This document shows positions 41,080 to 50,166 of a stretch of 64,000 bases of DNA, one piece after another. Every line of letters begins with the position of its first letter. Within the stretch, counting starts at the first letter, position 1. The translations under genes and the position numbers were made by a program. Source of the stretch: Candidatus Phocaeicola excrementigallinarum (GTDB lineage Bacteria; Bacteroidota; Bacteroidia; Bacteroidales; Bacteroidaceae). Where the stretch lies: contig DWVR01000046.1 of NCBI GenBank assembly GCA_019120125.1, positions 33,149 to 97,148 of the forward strand. The letters run 5' to 3'. The notes below the pieces were generated by a model. The model searched no databases. It was not told where the DNA came from and saw only the letters and a program-made list of their open reading frames with translations.

Positions 41080-44000
41080 TTATTTGTACTCGTCCCAGCT
41101 CTTGATGGCAATGTCGCCGATGCTCATCGAACAGAACGCATTGATAAACGCGCTCGCCAGACGGGCGTTCGTGATAAGGGGGATGTTGAGGTCGATGGCG
41201 GCACGACGTATCTTGTAGCCGTTGGTCAGCTCGCCCACCGACAGATCGCGCGGAATGTTCACCACCATGTCAATCTGCTTCTGGTGAAGCATATCCAAAG
41301 CCTGCGGCTGTCCCTCTTCGCTCGGCCAGTACACGCGCGTATTCTCGATGCCGTTCTCCGTGAGGAACTTCGATGTGCCGCCCGTGGCGAACAGGTGGTA
41401 GCCTTTGGCCTTCAGCGCACGCGAGGCCTGAAGCATGTCAACCTTCTGCCGCGTGCCGCCCGTGGAAAGCAGGATGTTCCGCTCAGGAATGCGGTAGCCC
41501 ACGGAAAGCATTGACTTGAGGATGGCGCACGAGGTGTCCTCACCGATACAGCCCACCTCGCCCGTGCTCGCCATGTCGACTCCCAGCACCGGGTCGGCCT
41601 TTTGCAGGCGGTTGAACGAGAACTGGCTGGCCTTGATGCCCACATAGTCGAGGTCGAAAAGGTTCTTCTCCGGCTTCTCCACCGGCAGTCCCAGCATGAC
41701 CTTTGTGGCCAGCTCGATGAAGTTTATCTTGAGCACCTTGCTCACGAACGGGAACGAGCGCGAGGCACGGAGGTTGCACTCGATGACCTTGATGTCATTG
41801 TCGCGGGCCAGGAACTGGATGTTGAACGGACCCGAGATGTTGAGTTCCCTGGCTATCTGACGAGAGATACGCTTGATACGGCGCACGGTCTCCACGTAGA
41901 GTTTCTGCGGAGGGAACTGGATGGTGGCGTCGCCCGAATGCACGCCGGCAAACTCGATGTGTTCCGAAATGGCATAGACAATGATCTCGCCGTTCTGCGC
42001 CACGGCATCCATCTCCACTTCCTTGGCATGCTCGATGAACTGGCTCACCACCACCGGATGTTTCTTCGACACGTTGGCGGCAAGCTGCAGGAAGCGTTCC
42101 AGCTCGTCCTGGTTGGAGCAGACGTTCATGGCGGCTCCCGAAAGCACGTACGACGGACGCACGAGCACCGGGAATCCCACCTTGCGGATGAACTCGTTGA
42201 TGTCGTCCATCGAAGTCAGCGCGCTCCATTCCGGCTGGTCCACCCCGATACGGTCGAGCATGGCAGAGAACTTGTCGCGGTCCTCGGCGTTGTCGATGCT
42301 CTTGGCAGAGGTTCCCAGAATGTTCACCCGCTGCGCGTCAAGACGCATGGCCAGATTGTTCGGTATCTGTCCGCCGGTAGACACAATGACCCCATGCGGA
42401 TTCTCCAGGTCGAGAACGTCCATCACGCGCTCGAAAGTCAGCTCGTCGAAATAGAGGCGGTCGCACATGTCGTAGTCTGTGGAAACCGTCTCGGGGTTGT
42501 AGTTGATCATCACCGAGCGGTAACCCTCCTTACGGATGGTATGCAAGGCCTGCACGCCGCACCAGTCGAATTCCACCGACGAACCGATACGGTAGGCGCC
42601 CGAACCGAGCACCACAATGCTCTTGCGGTCGCCCAGATAACGCACGTCGTTGGCCACACCGCTATAAGTAAGATACAGGTAGTTGGTCTGCGCCGGATAC
42701 TCGGCCGCCAGCGTGTCAATCTGCTTCACCACAGGCACCACGCCTATGCTCTTGCGATATTGGCGCACGGCCAGTATGCCGTCCTCCATCTCTCCCTGCC
42801 ATCCGATGGCGCGGGCCACCTGGAAGTCGGAGAATCCCTGACGCTTGGCCTTGTAAAGAAGCTCTTTCGGAAGCTCGGAAAGCTGTATGTGGTTGTTCCC
42901 CCACTCGTGCAGTTCCTTCGAAGTGTCCATGATGTTCTCCAGCTTGTAGAGGAACCATTTGTCTATCTTGGTAAGATCGTGTATCTGGTCGACGGTATAT
43001 CCGGCACGCATCGCCTTCGAGATGACGAAGATTCGCTTGTCGGTCGGCTCGCGCAGGGCCTTGTCGATGTCGGCGATGACCAGCTCCTTGTTTTCCACGA
43101 AACCGTGCATTCCCTGTCCGATCATGCGGAGACCCTTCTGGATGGCTTCCTCAAAAGTGCGTCCGATGGCCATCACCTCTCCCACCGACTTCATGCTGGA
43201 GCCCAGCTCACGGTCGACACCATGGAACTTGCCAAGGTCCCAGCGCGGAATCTTGCACACCACATAGTCGAGCGCCGGCTCGAAGAATGCCGAGGTGGTT
43301 TTCGTCACCGAGTTCTTCAGATCGAAAAGTCCGTAGCCCAATCCCAGCTTGGCGGCCACAAACGCCAGCGGATAACCCGTAGCCTTGGATGCCAGTGCGG
43401 AAGAACGGCTCAGACGGGCGTTCACCTCGATCACGCGGTAATCCTCCGACTCAGGGTCGAAAGCGTACTGCACGTTACACTCGCCCACAATGCCGATGTG
43501 ACGGATGATGCGGATGGCCAGCTCGCGGAGCTTATGGTATTCGCTGTTGGTCAGAGTCTGGCTCGGAGCGATGACGATGGACTCTCCGGTATGGATGCCC
43601 AGCGGATCGAAATTCTCCATGTTGCAGACCGTGATGCAATTGTCAAAACGGTCGCGCACCACCTCGTATTCCACTTCCTTCCATCCCTTCAGGCTCTTTT
43701 CCACGAGCACCTGCGGAGAGAAGGAGAAAGCCTTTTCCGCCAACGCGTCCAGTTCCTCCTCATTATCGCAGAAGCCGGAGCCAAGACCTCCCAACGCGTA
43801 TGCGGCGCGGATGATAACGGGGTAACCCAGGTCTCTTGCGGCCTGGCGCGCCTGTTCGATGTTCTCACAAGCCTCGCTCTTGATGGTCTTCACGCCAATC
43901 TCGTCGAGCTTCTTCACGAACAGCTCGCGGTCTTCCGTGTCCATGATGGCCTGCACGGGTGTGCCGAGCACACGCACGCCGTATTTGCCGAATACACCTT

Positions 44001-44307
44001 CCTTATAAAGAGCCACCCCACAGTTCAGCGCGGTCTGTCCCCCGAACGAAAGCAGCACCCCGTCGGGACGCTCCTTGTCGATGACCTTCTCCACGAAATA
44101 AGGTGTGACGGGAAGGAAATAAATCTTGTCGGCCACCCCCTCGGAAGTCTGCACCGTAGCGATATTCGGGTTGATGAGCACAGTCTCGATGCCTTCTTCC
44201 TTCAGTGCCTTGAGGGCCTGCGAACCGGAATAGTCGAACTCGCCCGCCTCACCGATTTTCAACGCGCCCGACCCCAGCAGCAATACTTTCTTTATATTCT
44301 CTTTCAT
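41080..44307 (-). CDS. carB: Carbamoyl-phosphate synthase, large subunit
   Basis: 1075 aa, normal length. Two ATP-grasp halves (first KIGEAGEFDYSGSQA and NVQYAFDPESEDYRVIEVNARLSRSSALASKATGYP; second RIGSSVEFDWCGVQA and NIQFLARDNDIKVIECNLRASRSFPFVSK) are followed by an MGS-like allosteric domain (about 940-1075, including ATGGTSKFL). It makes carbamoyl phosphate from bicarbonate, ammonia delivered by CarA, and two ATP, for pyrimidines and arginine. It follows carA by 29 bp in the same operon. Confidence 0.96.
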   Translation of the reverse strand: MKENIKKVLLLGSGALKIGEAGEFDYSGSQALKALKEEGIETVLINPNIATVQTSEGVADKIYFLPVTPYFVEKVIDKERPDGVLLSFGGQTALNCGVALYKEGVFGKYGVRVLGTPVQAIMDTEDRELFVKKLDEIGVKTIKSEACENIEQARQAARDLGYPVIIRAAYALGGLGSGFCDNEEELDALAEKAFSFSPQVLVEKSLKGWKEVEYEVVRDRFDNCITVCNMENFDPLGIHTGESIVIAPSQTLTNSEYHKLRELAIRIIRHIGIVGECNVQYAFDPESEDYRVIEVNARLSRSSALASKATGYPLAFVAAKLGLGYGLFDLKNSVTKTTSAFFEPALDYVVCKIPRWDLGKFHGVDRELGSSMKSVGEVMAIGRTFEEAIQKGLRMIGQGMHGFVENKELVIADIDKALREPTDKRIFVISKAMRAGYTVDQIHDLTKIDKWFLYKLENIMDTSKELHEWGNNHIQLSELPKELLYKAKRQGFSDFQVARAIGWQGEMEDGILAVRQYRKSIGVVPVVKQIDTLAAEYPAQTNYLYLTYSGVANDVRYLGDRKSIVVLGSGAYRIGSSVEFDWCGVQALHTIRKEGYRSVMINYNPETVSTDYDMCDRLYFDELTFERVMDVLDLENPHGVIVSTGGQIPNNLAMRLDAQRVNILGTSAKSIDNAEDRDKFSAMLDRIGVDQPEWSALTSMDDINEFIRKVGFPVLVRPSYVLSGAAMNVCSNQDELERFLQLAANVSKKHPVVVSQFIEHAKEVEMDAVAQNGEIIVYAISEHIEFAGVHSGDATIQFPPQKLYVETVRRIKRISRQIARELNISGPFNIQFLARDNDIKVIECNLRASRSFPFVSKVLKINFIELATKVMLGLPVEKPEKNLFDLDYVGIKASQFSFNRLQKADPVLGVDMASTGEVGCIGEDTSCAILKSMLSVGYRIPERNILLSTGGTRQKVDMLQASRALKAKGYHLFATGGTSKFLTENGIENTRVYWPSEEGQPQALDMLHQKQIDMVVNIPRDLSVGELTNGYKIRRAAIDLNIPLITNARLASAFINAFCSMSIGDIAIKSWDEYK

Positions 44308-44336
44308 TGATGTTTCAATTAATGGTTAGTTATTCT

Positions 44337-45413
44337 TTAGATCAGCTTCACGAACTCGTCGAAGAGGAATTCAGTGTCAGTCGGTCCGCTGGCCGCCTCA
44401 GGATGGAACTGCGCGGAGAACCAGGGGTTGCGCTTGTGGCGTATCCCTTCGTTCGAGCCGTCGTTCATATTGATGAAAAGCGGTTCCCAGTCATCACCCA
44501 AAGTGTTGTTGTCCACCGCATATCCGTGGTTCTGGCTGGTGATGAAGCAACGGTCAGTGCCCACCATACGCACCGGCTGGTTATGGCTACGGTGGCCGTA
44601 TTTCAGCTTGTAGATGCGGGCGCCTCCCGCCTTCGAGAGCAGCTGGTTTCCCATACAGATGCCGAAAATGGGCAGTTTCTCGTTCCGCATGGCCTTACGG
44701 ATGTTCTGCACCGCGGCATCGCACGTGTCGGGATCGCCCGGTCCGTTGGAGATGAAAAGTCCGTCGAACTCCAGTCCGTTGAAGTCGTAGTTCCAGGGCA
44801 CGCGGATCACCTCCACGTCACGTTTGAGCAGACAACGGATAATGTTGGCCTTCACGCCGCAGTCCACCAGCACCACCTTCTTGCGTCCGCCGCCCTCATT
44901 GTAACGGATCACTTCCTTGCACGACACCTTGTCCACATAGTTCACCCCGGCATACCGCGCCTCGGGCACGTTGTCCGGCTCGTCGTCGAACACGATCTTC
45001 CCCATCATCACGCCGTGCTCACGCAACACCTTGGTCAGCTCACGCGTGTCAACACCCGTGATGCCGGGCACCTGCTCGCGCTTCAGCCAGTCGGCCAGGC
45101 TCTCCACCGCGTTCCAGTGGCTGTACATCTCGCTGTAGTCGCTCACGATAATGGCCTCGGCGTGTATTTTCTCACTTTCCATAAAAACAGGCAGACCGTT
45201 CGCCGCGAAAGTAAACGGCGGCACTCCGTAGTTGCCGACCAGCGGATAGGTAAGCGTCATCAGCTGACCCGCATACGAAGGGTCGGTCAGGCTTTCCGGA
45301 TAACCGGTCATCGCCGTATTGAACACCACCTCGCCCGCTACCGGTTTCTCATAACCGAACGACTTGCCGTGGAAGCGGCTCCCGTCGTCAAGGATTAACG
45401 TCACATCTTTCAT
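44337..45413 (-). CDS. carA: Carbamoyl-phosphate synthase, small (glutaminase) subunit
   Basis: 358 aa. N-terminal CPSase small-chain domain (LILDDGSRFHGKSFGYEKPVAGEVVFNTAMTGYPESLTDPSY) and C-terminal class I glutamine amidotransferase with LPIFGICMGNQLL (nucleophile Cys) and the His-Glu pair in FHPEAASGP. It releases ammonia from glutamine and channels it to CarB. Its 157-nt leader carries a short ORF and an intrinsic terminator, so expression is probably attenuated. Confidence 0.95.
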   Translation of the reverse strand: MKDVTLILDDGSRFHGKSFGYEKPVAGEVVFNTAMTGYPESLTDPSYAGQLMTLTYPLVGNYGVPPFTFAANGLPVFMESEKIHAEAIIVSDYSEMYSHWNAVESLADWLKREQVPGITGVDTRELTKVLREHGVMMGKIVFDDEPDNVPEARYAGVNYVDKVSCKEVIRYNEGGGRKKVVLVDCGVKANIIRCLLKRDVEVIRVPWNYDFNGLEFDGLFISNGPGDPDTCDAAVQNIRKAMRNEKLPIFGICMGNQLLSKAGGARIYKLKYGHRSHNQPVRMVGTDRCFITSQNHGYAVDNNTLGDDWEPLFINMNDGSNEGIRHKRNPWFSAQFHPEAASGPTDTEFLFDEFVKLI

Positions 45414-45450
45414 TCTTAGTCTTTATTGTTTTGTGTCTCTGGTTTGTCCA

Positions 45451-45487
45451 TAAAAAAACCCGGACTTGCCGAAAAGCAATTCCGGGT
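45451..45487 (-). terminator. Attenuator-like terminator in the carAB leader
   Basis: On the minus strand ACCCGGA and TCCGGGT form a 7-bp stem extended inward by TTGC/GCAA around a small loop, and are followed by TTTTTTT. It lies between the carA promoter and the carA ATG, right after the stop of a 17-codon ORF. Confidence 0.8.
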
Positions 45488-45489
45488 AT

Positions 45490-45543
45490 TCACATATTAT
45501 AATGCATCTTACTCACCGTTATGTGTCCTAATCCGATATTCAT
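45490..45543 (-). CDS. Possible carAB leader peptide (17 aa)
   Basis: MNIGLGHITVSKMHYNM, ending immediately upstream of the leader terminator. It contains no Arg, so an arginine-codon mechanism is unlikely; a UTP-sensitive transcription-translation coupling mechanism (as in E. coli pyrBI) would not need special codons. Translation is not proven. Confidence 0.4.
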   Translation of the reverse strand: MNIGLGHITVSKMHYNM

Positions 45544-45575
45544 CAACTTTCTCGTCGTTTTTTCGTTTCGGAGTG

Positions 45576-45583
45576 CAAATATA
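45576..45583 (-). promoter_or_regulatory. -7 element TATATTTG for carAB
   Basis: The minus-strand TATATTTG puts the start near 45570 and gives a leader of about 157 nt. Confidence 0.6.
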
Positions 45584-45674
45584 CGGATTTCTCCAAAAAC
45601 GGCGCGTAGTTTCCGTGACATTTTTTCAAGAAAATTCCGCGGCGGACTTTCCACGAAAAAAAACGCGGAAAATG

Positions 45675-45705
45675 TTTGGAGAATCCCAGGAAAGCTGTAT
45701 CTTTG
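45675..45705 (+). promoter_or_regulatory. Promoter of tRNA-Thr
   Basis: TTTG (45675-45678) and TATCTTTG (45698-45705) have a 19-bp spacer. The tRNA begins 33 bp downstream. The same architecture precedes tRNA-Ser at the right edge. Confidence 0.75.
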
Positions 45706-45737
45706 CACACGTTTTCAAAACAAGTACATCCAAGGTT

Positions 45738-45810
45738 GCCGAAATAACTCAGTTGGTAGAGTAACTCATTCGTAATGAGTAAGTCGCGGGTTCGAGTCCC
45801 GCTTTCGGCT
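45738..45810 (+). tRNA. tRNA-Thr (anticodon CGT)
   Basis: Seven-bp acceptor GCCGAAA/TTTCGGC, D arm with AGTTGGTAGAGT, anticodon stem ACTCA/TGAGT with loop TTCGTAA, and T arm GCGGG-TTCGAGT-CCCGC. Discriminator T and an encoded CCA follow at 45811-45813. Decodes ACG. Confidence 0.95.
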
Positions 45811-45814
45811 CCAG

Positions 45815-45846
45815 AAAGCCGGTCCGCATGTGCGGACCGGCTTTTT
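45815..45846. terminator. Bidirectional terminator between tRNA-Thr and the AlkD-like gene
   Basis: Stem of 13 bp (AAAGCCGGTCCGC with its complement) around a 4-nt loop, with T5 on the plus side and TTT on the minus side. It follows the tRNA by 2 nt and touches the stop of the convergent gene. Confidence 0.85.
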
Positions 45847-46559
45847 CATTGCCTTCCCATCATCTTTATCCGCCGCTTCATCTCATCGGAAACGCGGTAC
45901 GATTCCTGAATCTTGCGGAGTGTCTTGTGGAAAGTGTCCGTATCAAGCCGGGAACGGCCGAGATAATCCATCGTGCGCTCCGGAAACCTGACAAAACAGA
46001 CTGAAAGCGCCCACGCCACCGCCATCCTCACATAATACCCCTCCTGACGGATCCGTTCAAAACAGGTAAACATCTCGTCAAGACGGATCTCATCAATGAA
46101 GTTCTCCATCATGCGCACCACTCCGAAACGCACCTCGTATTCACGCGAGGATTTCAGCCATTCTTTCAGATATTCCCAGATACGGGCCTCGTGTTTCCGA
46201 AAATAAGCCTTTCCACCGGCAAACTTGAACGTGTCACATTCCGACCAGCTCCGGATAATCCACACGAACTTCGTGACACGGTGCAGATAAGTCTCTATGT
46301 CCTCATCGGGCCTGATGCAGCCCAGCACCAGCCCCTGAAGCATCCGTTCTTCCAAATAACCGTCATCGGCATTTTCCAGATACGTTTCCCAATCGGCTTT
46401 CGCGATGCGCTTCGCCAGTTGCCTCAGGTCGGGCACACGGACACCCAGAATATGCTCCACTCCGGGATGCAGGCTTGCGGTGAACTTCCGGTTCCCTTTT
46501 TCAGCCAGTTCCAGCAGACACTCGCGGACAGTCAGGCCATCAATCTTGAATTCTTCCAT
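45846..46559 (-). CDS. DNA alkylation repair protein (AlkD-like HEAT-repeat family)
   Basis: 237 aa from MEEFKIDGLTVRECL. The ORF track starts 73 codons upstream, but that extension runs through the trp promoter and leader on the other strand; MNEGMEEF at 46571 is an alternative start. Helical repeats and VPDLRQLAKRIAK, WSECDTFKF, RFGVVRMMENFID and YYVRMAVAWALSVCF fit the AlkD-like glycosylase superfamily, which removes bulky or N-alkylated bases with a HEAT-repeat scaffold. The Trp and Asp residues used by AlkD are not assigned here with certainty. Confidence 0.85.
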   Translation of the reverse strand: MEEFKIDGLTVRECLLELAEKGNRKFTASLHPGVEHILGVRVPDLRQLAKRIAKADWETYLENADDGYLEERMLQGLVLGCIRPDEDIETYLHRVTKFVWIIRSWSECDTFKFAGGKAYFRKHEARIWEYLKEWLKSSREYEVRFGVVRMMENFIDEIRLDEMFTCFERIRQEGYYVRMAVAWALSVCFVRFPERTMDYLGRSRLDTDTFHKTLRKIQESYRVSDEMKRRIKMMGRQ

Positions 46560-46663
46560 ACCTTCATTCATATCAATCCAACCGACAAAATTATCATTTT
46601 TATCACATACGCCGCAAAAGACCGACATTTTTCTCATAAACAGCAAAAAAATCCGGAAAAAGT

Positions 46664-46693
46664 TTTGATTTATCATTTTTATCACTAAATTTG
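46664..46693 (+). promoter_or_regulatory. Promoter of the trp operon
   Basis: TTTG (46664-46667) and TAAATTTG (46686-46693) have an 18-bp spacer. Predicted start near 46700, giving a leader of about 230 nt before trpB. Confidence 0.75.
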
Positions 46694-46725
46694 CCATGAA
46701 AATAAAACAAAACAATCGCATTATC

Positions 46726-46812
46726 ATGACACTTTCAATGGTAAATACATACTTCTGGTGGCGCTTCTGCAACTTCAACAGTCGTAGAGGAAACCAGCCG
46801 TGTATAATATAG
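46726..46812 (+). CDS. trp operon leader peptide with tandem Trp codons
   Basis: 28 aa: it begins MTLSMVNTYFWWRFCNF and ends NQPCII. The tandem TGG codons are at 46756-46761. A terminator lies 39 bp after the stop. Short leader ORFs with adjacent Trp codons upstream of trp genes are known in Bacteroidetes (the Bacteroid-trp RNA motif of Weinberg and colleagues), so this is a ribosome-sensing attenuator. The ATG at 46738 is an alternative in-frame start. Confidence 0.85.
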   Translation: MTLSMVNTYFWWRFCNFNSRRGNQPCII

Positions 46813-46851
46813 ATACCATATTTTTCATGTAAATAAAAACTGATATTGCAG

Positions 46852-46885
46852 AAGGGCTGTCGTACTTTACGGCAGCCCTTTTTGT
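46852..46885 (+). terminator. trp attenuator terminator
   Basis: A 13-bp stem (46852-46864 with 46868-46880, one G-T pair) around CTT is followed by TTTTTGTTT. TTGCAGAAG (46846-46854), overlapping its left foot, is fully complementary to CTTCTGCAA (46764-46772) just after the Trp codons. Confidence 0.85.
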
Positions 46886-46931
46886 TTGCGCACGAAACAG
46901 AACATCAATCCACTAAAAATACAAATACATC

Positions 46932-48128
46932 ATGAAAACCTATCAAGTGAGCCGGGAAGGCTATTACGGAGAATTCGGTGGGGCGTTTGTACCCGAAATA
47001 CTCCACCGCTGTGTGGAAGAACTCAGAAACGCATATCTGAACGTCATGGAAAGCGACAGCTTCAAACAGGAGTTCCATTCCCTGCTCCGCGACTACGTGG
47101 GACGGCCTTCGCCGCTCTATCCGGCCAAAAGGCTGTCGGACAAATACGGCTGCCGCATCTATCTGAAACGCGAGGACCTGAACCACACGGGAGCACACAA
47201 AATCAACAATGCCATCGGACAGGCACTTATCGCACGGCGCATGGGGAAAAAACGCATCATCGCCGAAACGGGAGCGGGACAGCACGGAGTGGCCGCGGCC
47301 ACAGTCTGCGCCCTGATGGGCATGGAGTGCGTGGTCTACATGGGAAAGACCGACGTGGAACGCCAGCATGCCAACGTACAACGGATGAAGATGCTGGGCG
47401 CCCGGGTGGTGCCGGTGACATCGGGCAACATGACGCTCAAGGACGCCACCAATAAGGCCATCCGCGACTGGTGCTGCCACCCTTCGGACACATACTACAT
47501 CATCGGATCCACCGTAGGCCCCCACCCTTATCCCGACATGGTGGCACGCCTGCAGTCCGTTATCAGCGAGGAAATCCGCAAGCAACTCCTGGAACATGAA
47601 GGGAGAGACTATCCGGACTATCTCATCGCATGCATCGGTGGAGGAAGCAACGCGGCGGGCACCATCTACCACTATCTGGACGACGGACGGGTGAAAATCG
47701 TGCTGGCCGAAGCCGGAGGAAAAGGGATTGACACTCCTCTCTCGGCGGCCACCATCCATCTGGGACTGCCAGGCGTCATCCACGGCTCACACACGCTGGT
47801 GATGCAGGACGAGGACGGGCAGATACTGGAACCATATTCCATTTCCGCCGGACTGGACTATCCGGGAGTCGGCCCCATGCACGCGAATCTGGCGAGACAG
47901 CATCGTGCCACCGTACTGGCAGTGAATGACGATGAAGCGGTCCGTGCGGCTTTCGAGCTGACCCGGCTGGAGGGAATCATCCCGGCGCTGGAATCGGCCC
48001 ATGCGCTGGGAGCACTTGAGAAACTCCGTTTCCGTCCGGACGACCTCGTGGTGCTCACTGTCTCGGGACGGGGCGACAAGGACATGGATACTTACATGAA
48101 GGAAATGAAAAGTGAAAAACAAGAATGA
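46932..48128 (+). CDS. trpB: Tryptophan synthase beta subunit
   Basis: 398 aa. PLP enzyme joining indole and serine to form tryptophan. [16 protein letters not shown] at the N-terminus, [11 protein letters not shown] with the PLP Lys, [23 protein letters not shown] phosphate loop and VSGRGDKD near the end are all intact. First structural gene behind the attenuator; trpA is last, an order (B-E-G-D-C-F-A) common in Bacteroidetes. Confidence 0.96.
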   Translation: MKTYQVSREGYYGEFGGAFVPEILHRCVEELRNAYLNVMESDSFKQEFHSLLRDYVGRPSPLYPAKRLSDKYGCRIYLKREDLNHTGAHKINNAIGQALIARRMGKKRIIAETGAGQHGVAAATVCALMGMECVVYMGKTDVERQHANVQRMKMLGARVVPVTSGNMTLKDATNKAIRDWCCHPSDTYYIIGSTVGPHPYPDMVARLQSVISEEIRKQLLEHEGRDYPDYLIACIGGGSNAAGTIYHYLDDGRVKIVLAEAGGKGIDTPLSAATIHLGLPGVIHGSHTLVMQDEDGQILEPYSISAGLDYPGVGPMHANLARQHRATVLAVNDDEAVRAAFELTRLEGIIPALESAHALGALEKLRFRPDDLVVLTVSGRGDKDMDTYMKEMKSEKQE

Positions 48129-48156
48129 GGTACGTAAATGAACAAAAAACCACATC

Positions 48157-49557
48157 ATGAAAACTTACCACTACCATACAAGATACAGACTGTTGCCGGG
48201 CGACTTGCATACACCGGTCACCACCTACCTGAAACTGCGCGACCTCTTTCCGCAAAGCGTGCTGATGGAAAGCTCCGACTATCACGGCTCGGAAAACAAC
48301 CGCTCGTTCATCGGACTCAACCCGACAGCCAGCGTCTCCATCAGTCACGGGAAAGCCGTCATGACCTACCCCGATCACTCCCGTGAGGAACGGGAACTGG
48401 ACGATTCGTTCCGCCCGGAAAACGCAGTCAGCGGATTCCTTTCCCGGTTCAAGGTGGACGGAGAATATTCACGCTACTGCGGACTCTACGGATACACCAC
48501 CTTCAACACGGTCCGCTATCTCGAACAGATTCCCGTGAAAGACAGCGCCGACATCAAGAACGACGCCCCGGACATGCTCTACATCCTCTATAAATACCTG
48601 ATCGTGTTCAACGACTTCACCAGCGAGATGCTTCTGCTGGAAATGCACACCCCCGACGAACCGGACCACATCGGGGAAGTGGAGAAAGCCATCGGAAACC
48701 GGAACTACACGACTTACGGTTTCCGGGCCACAGGACCCGTAACCAGCACACTGACCGACGAGGAGCACAAGGCGAACATCCGCAAGGGTATCGCCCACTG
48801 TCTCCGCGGCGACGTGTTCCAGATCGTACTCTCACGCCGGTTCATCCAACACTATGAAGGCGATGACTTCCAGCTTTACCGTGCCCTGCGGAGCATCAAC
48901 CCCTCGCCCTATCTGTTTTATTTCGACTTCGGAGGATTCCGCATTTTCGGTTCCTCGCCCGAGACGCACTGCAAGATAGAGGACCGGCACGCCACCATCG
49001 ACCCCATAGCGGGAACCGCGAGACGCGAAGGCGACAAGAATGCAGACGCCCGAATCACCGAAAAGCTGCTGGCCGACCCGAAAGAGAACGCCGAACACGT
49101 GATGCTGGTCGACCTGGCACGCAACGACCTGAGCCGGAATTGCCGGAACGTCCGTCTGGACTTCTACAAGGAACCGCAATACTACAGCCACGTCATCCAT
49201 CTGGTGAGCCGGGTGAGCGGAGACCTGGAAGAAGGCGCCGACCCGATCAAGGCATTTACCGACACCTTCCCGGCCGGAACGCTGAGCGGCGCCCCGAAAG
49301 TCAGGGCCATGCAAATCATCAGCGAGCTGGAGCCGCACAACCGTGGCGCATACGGCGGATGTGTCGGATTCATCGGACTCGACGGATCGCTCAACCAGGC
49401 CATCACCATCCGTACCTTCGTAAGCCGCAACAACGAACTATGGTTCCAGGCGGGAGGGGGAATCGTGGCAAAAAGCGACGAGGAAAAAGAACTGCAGGAA
49501 GTCAACAACAAACTGGCGGCATTGCGAAAAGCCATCGTACTTGCCGAAAGACTTTAA
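48157..49557 (+). CDS. trpE: Anthranilate synthase component I
   Basis: 466 aa. Chorismate-utilising enzyme: IDPIAGTARREGDKNADARI, ENAEHVMLVDLARNDLSR, VSRVSGDLEEG and TFPAGTLSGAPKVRAMQII are the hallmark motifs. With TrpG it makes anthranilate. The N-terminal regulatory segment has LMESSDYHGSENNRSFIG, comparable to the feedback Ser motif (LLES) of TrpE, so feedback inhibition by Trp is likely. Confidence 0.95.
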   Translation: MKTYHYHTRYRLLPGDLHTPVTTYLKLRDLFPQSVLMESSDYHGSENNRSFIGLNPTASVSISHGKAVMTYPDHSREERELDDSFRPENAVSGFLSRFKVDGEYSRYCGLYGYTTFNTVRYLEQIPVKDSADIKNDAPDMLYILYKYLIVFNDFTSEMLLLEMHTPDEPDHIGEVEKAIGNRNYTTYGFRATGPVTSTLTDEEHKANIRKGIAHCLRGDVFQIVLSRRFIQHYEGDDFQLYRALRSINPSPYLFYFDFGGFRIFGSSPETHCKIEDRHATIDPIAGTARREGDKNADARITEKLLADPKENAEHVMLVDLARNDLSRNCRNVRLDFYKEPQYYSHVIHLVSRVSGDLEEGADPIKAFTDTFPAGTLSGAPKVRAMQIISELEPHNRGAYGGCVGFIGLDGSLNQAITIRTFVSRNNELWFQAGGGIVAKSDEEKELQEVNNKLAALRKAIVLAERL

Positions 49558-49578
49558 CGACACAAAACATCACATATC

Positions 49579-50163
49579 ATGAACATCACAATCATTGACA
49601 ACTACGACTCATTCACTTACAACCTGAGTCATCTGATAAAGGAACTGGGAGCCACGGTCACCGTCCTGCGCAACGACCGGTTCAAGCTTGATGAACTGGA
49701 AACCTGCGACAGGATACTGCTCTCGCCCGGCCCGGGCATTCCGGAAGAGGCGGGCCTGCTTATGGAAGTCATCCGTCATTACGCCGGAAAGAAACCCATC
49801 CTGGGCGTATGCCTCGGAGAACAGGCCATCGGTGAAGTGTTCGGGGGCAGACTGGCCCACCTGAACCAAGTGTACCACGGAGTGCAAAGCCGGATCTCCA
49901 TCGTGGCGGACGACCCGCTTTTCAAAGGACTGCCCCACGAAACCGAAGTAGGACGATACCACTCGTGGACAGTAGACACCGAAGGACTGCCCGAGTGTCT
50001 GGAAATCACCGCCCTCAGTCCCGAAGGCCACATCATGGCCCTGCGCCACAAGACACTCAACGTACGGGGAGTACAGTTCCATCCCGAATCGGTGCTGACT
50101 CCCCTCGGAAAAAAGATGCTGGACAACTGGATAAACGAAACCGAACCCTATCAATCATTCTGA
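49579..50163 (+). CDS. trpG: Anthranilate synthase component II (glutamine amidotransferase)
   Basis: 194 aa, class I glutaminase. IDNYDSFTYNLSHLIKELG, LSPGPGIPEEAG, GVCLGEQAIGEVFGG with the nucleophile Cys, and VQFHPESVLTP with the catalytic His and Glu. It supplies ammonia to TrpE. Not fused to trpD; 3 bp separate the two genes. Confidence 0.95.
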   Translation: MNITIIDNYDSFTYNLSHLIKELGATVTVLRNDRFKLDELETCDRILLSPGPGIPEEAGLLMEVIRHYAGKKPILGVCLGEQAIGEVFGGRLAHLNQVYHGVQSRISIVADDPLFKGLPHETEVGRYHSWTVDTEGLPECLEITALSPEGHIMALRHKTLNVRGVQFHPESVLTPLGKKMLDNWINETEPYQSF

Positions 50164-50166
50164 CCT

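Noticed and set aside
41602-44310. 902-codon plus-strand ORF opposite carB
   Set aside because: It mirrors carB codon phase (long antisense frame in GC-rich coding DNA), has His/Leu/Val-rich composition and no recognisable domain.
46560-46778. N-terminal 73-residue extension of the AlkD-like protein
   Set aside because: It overlaps the trp promoter and leader peptide on the other strand and is not typical of the family.
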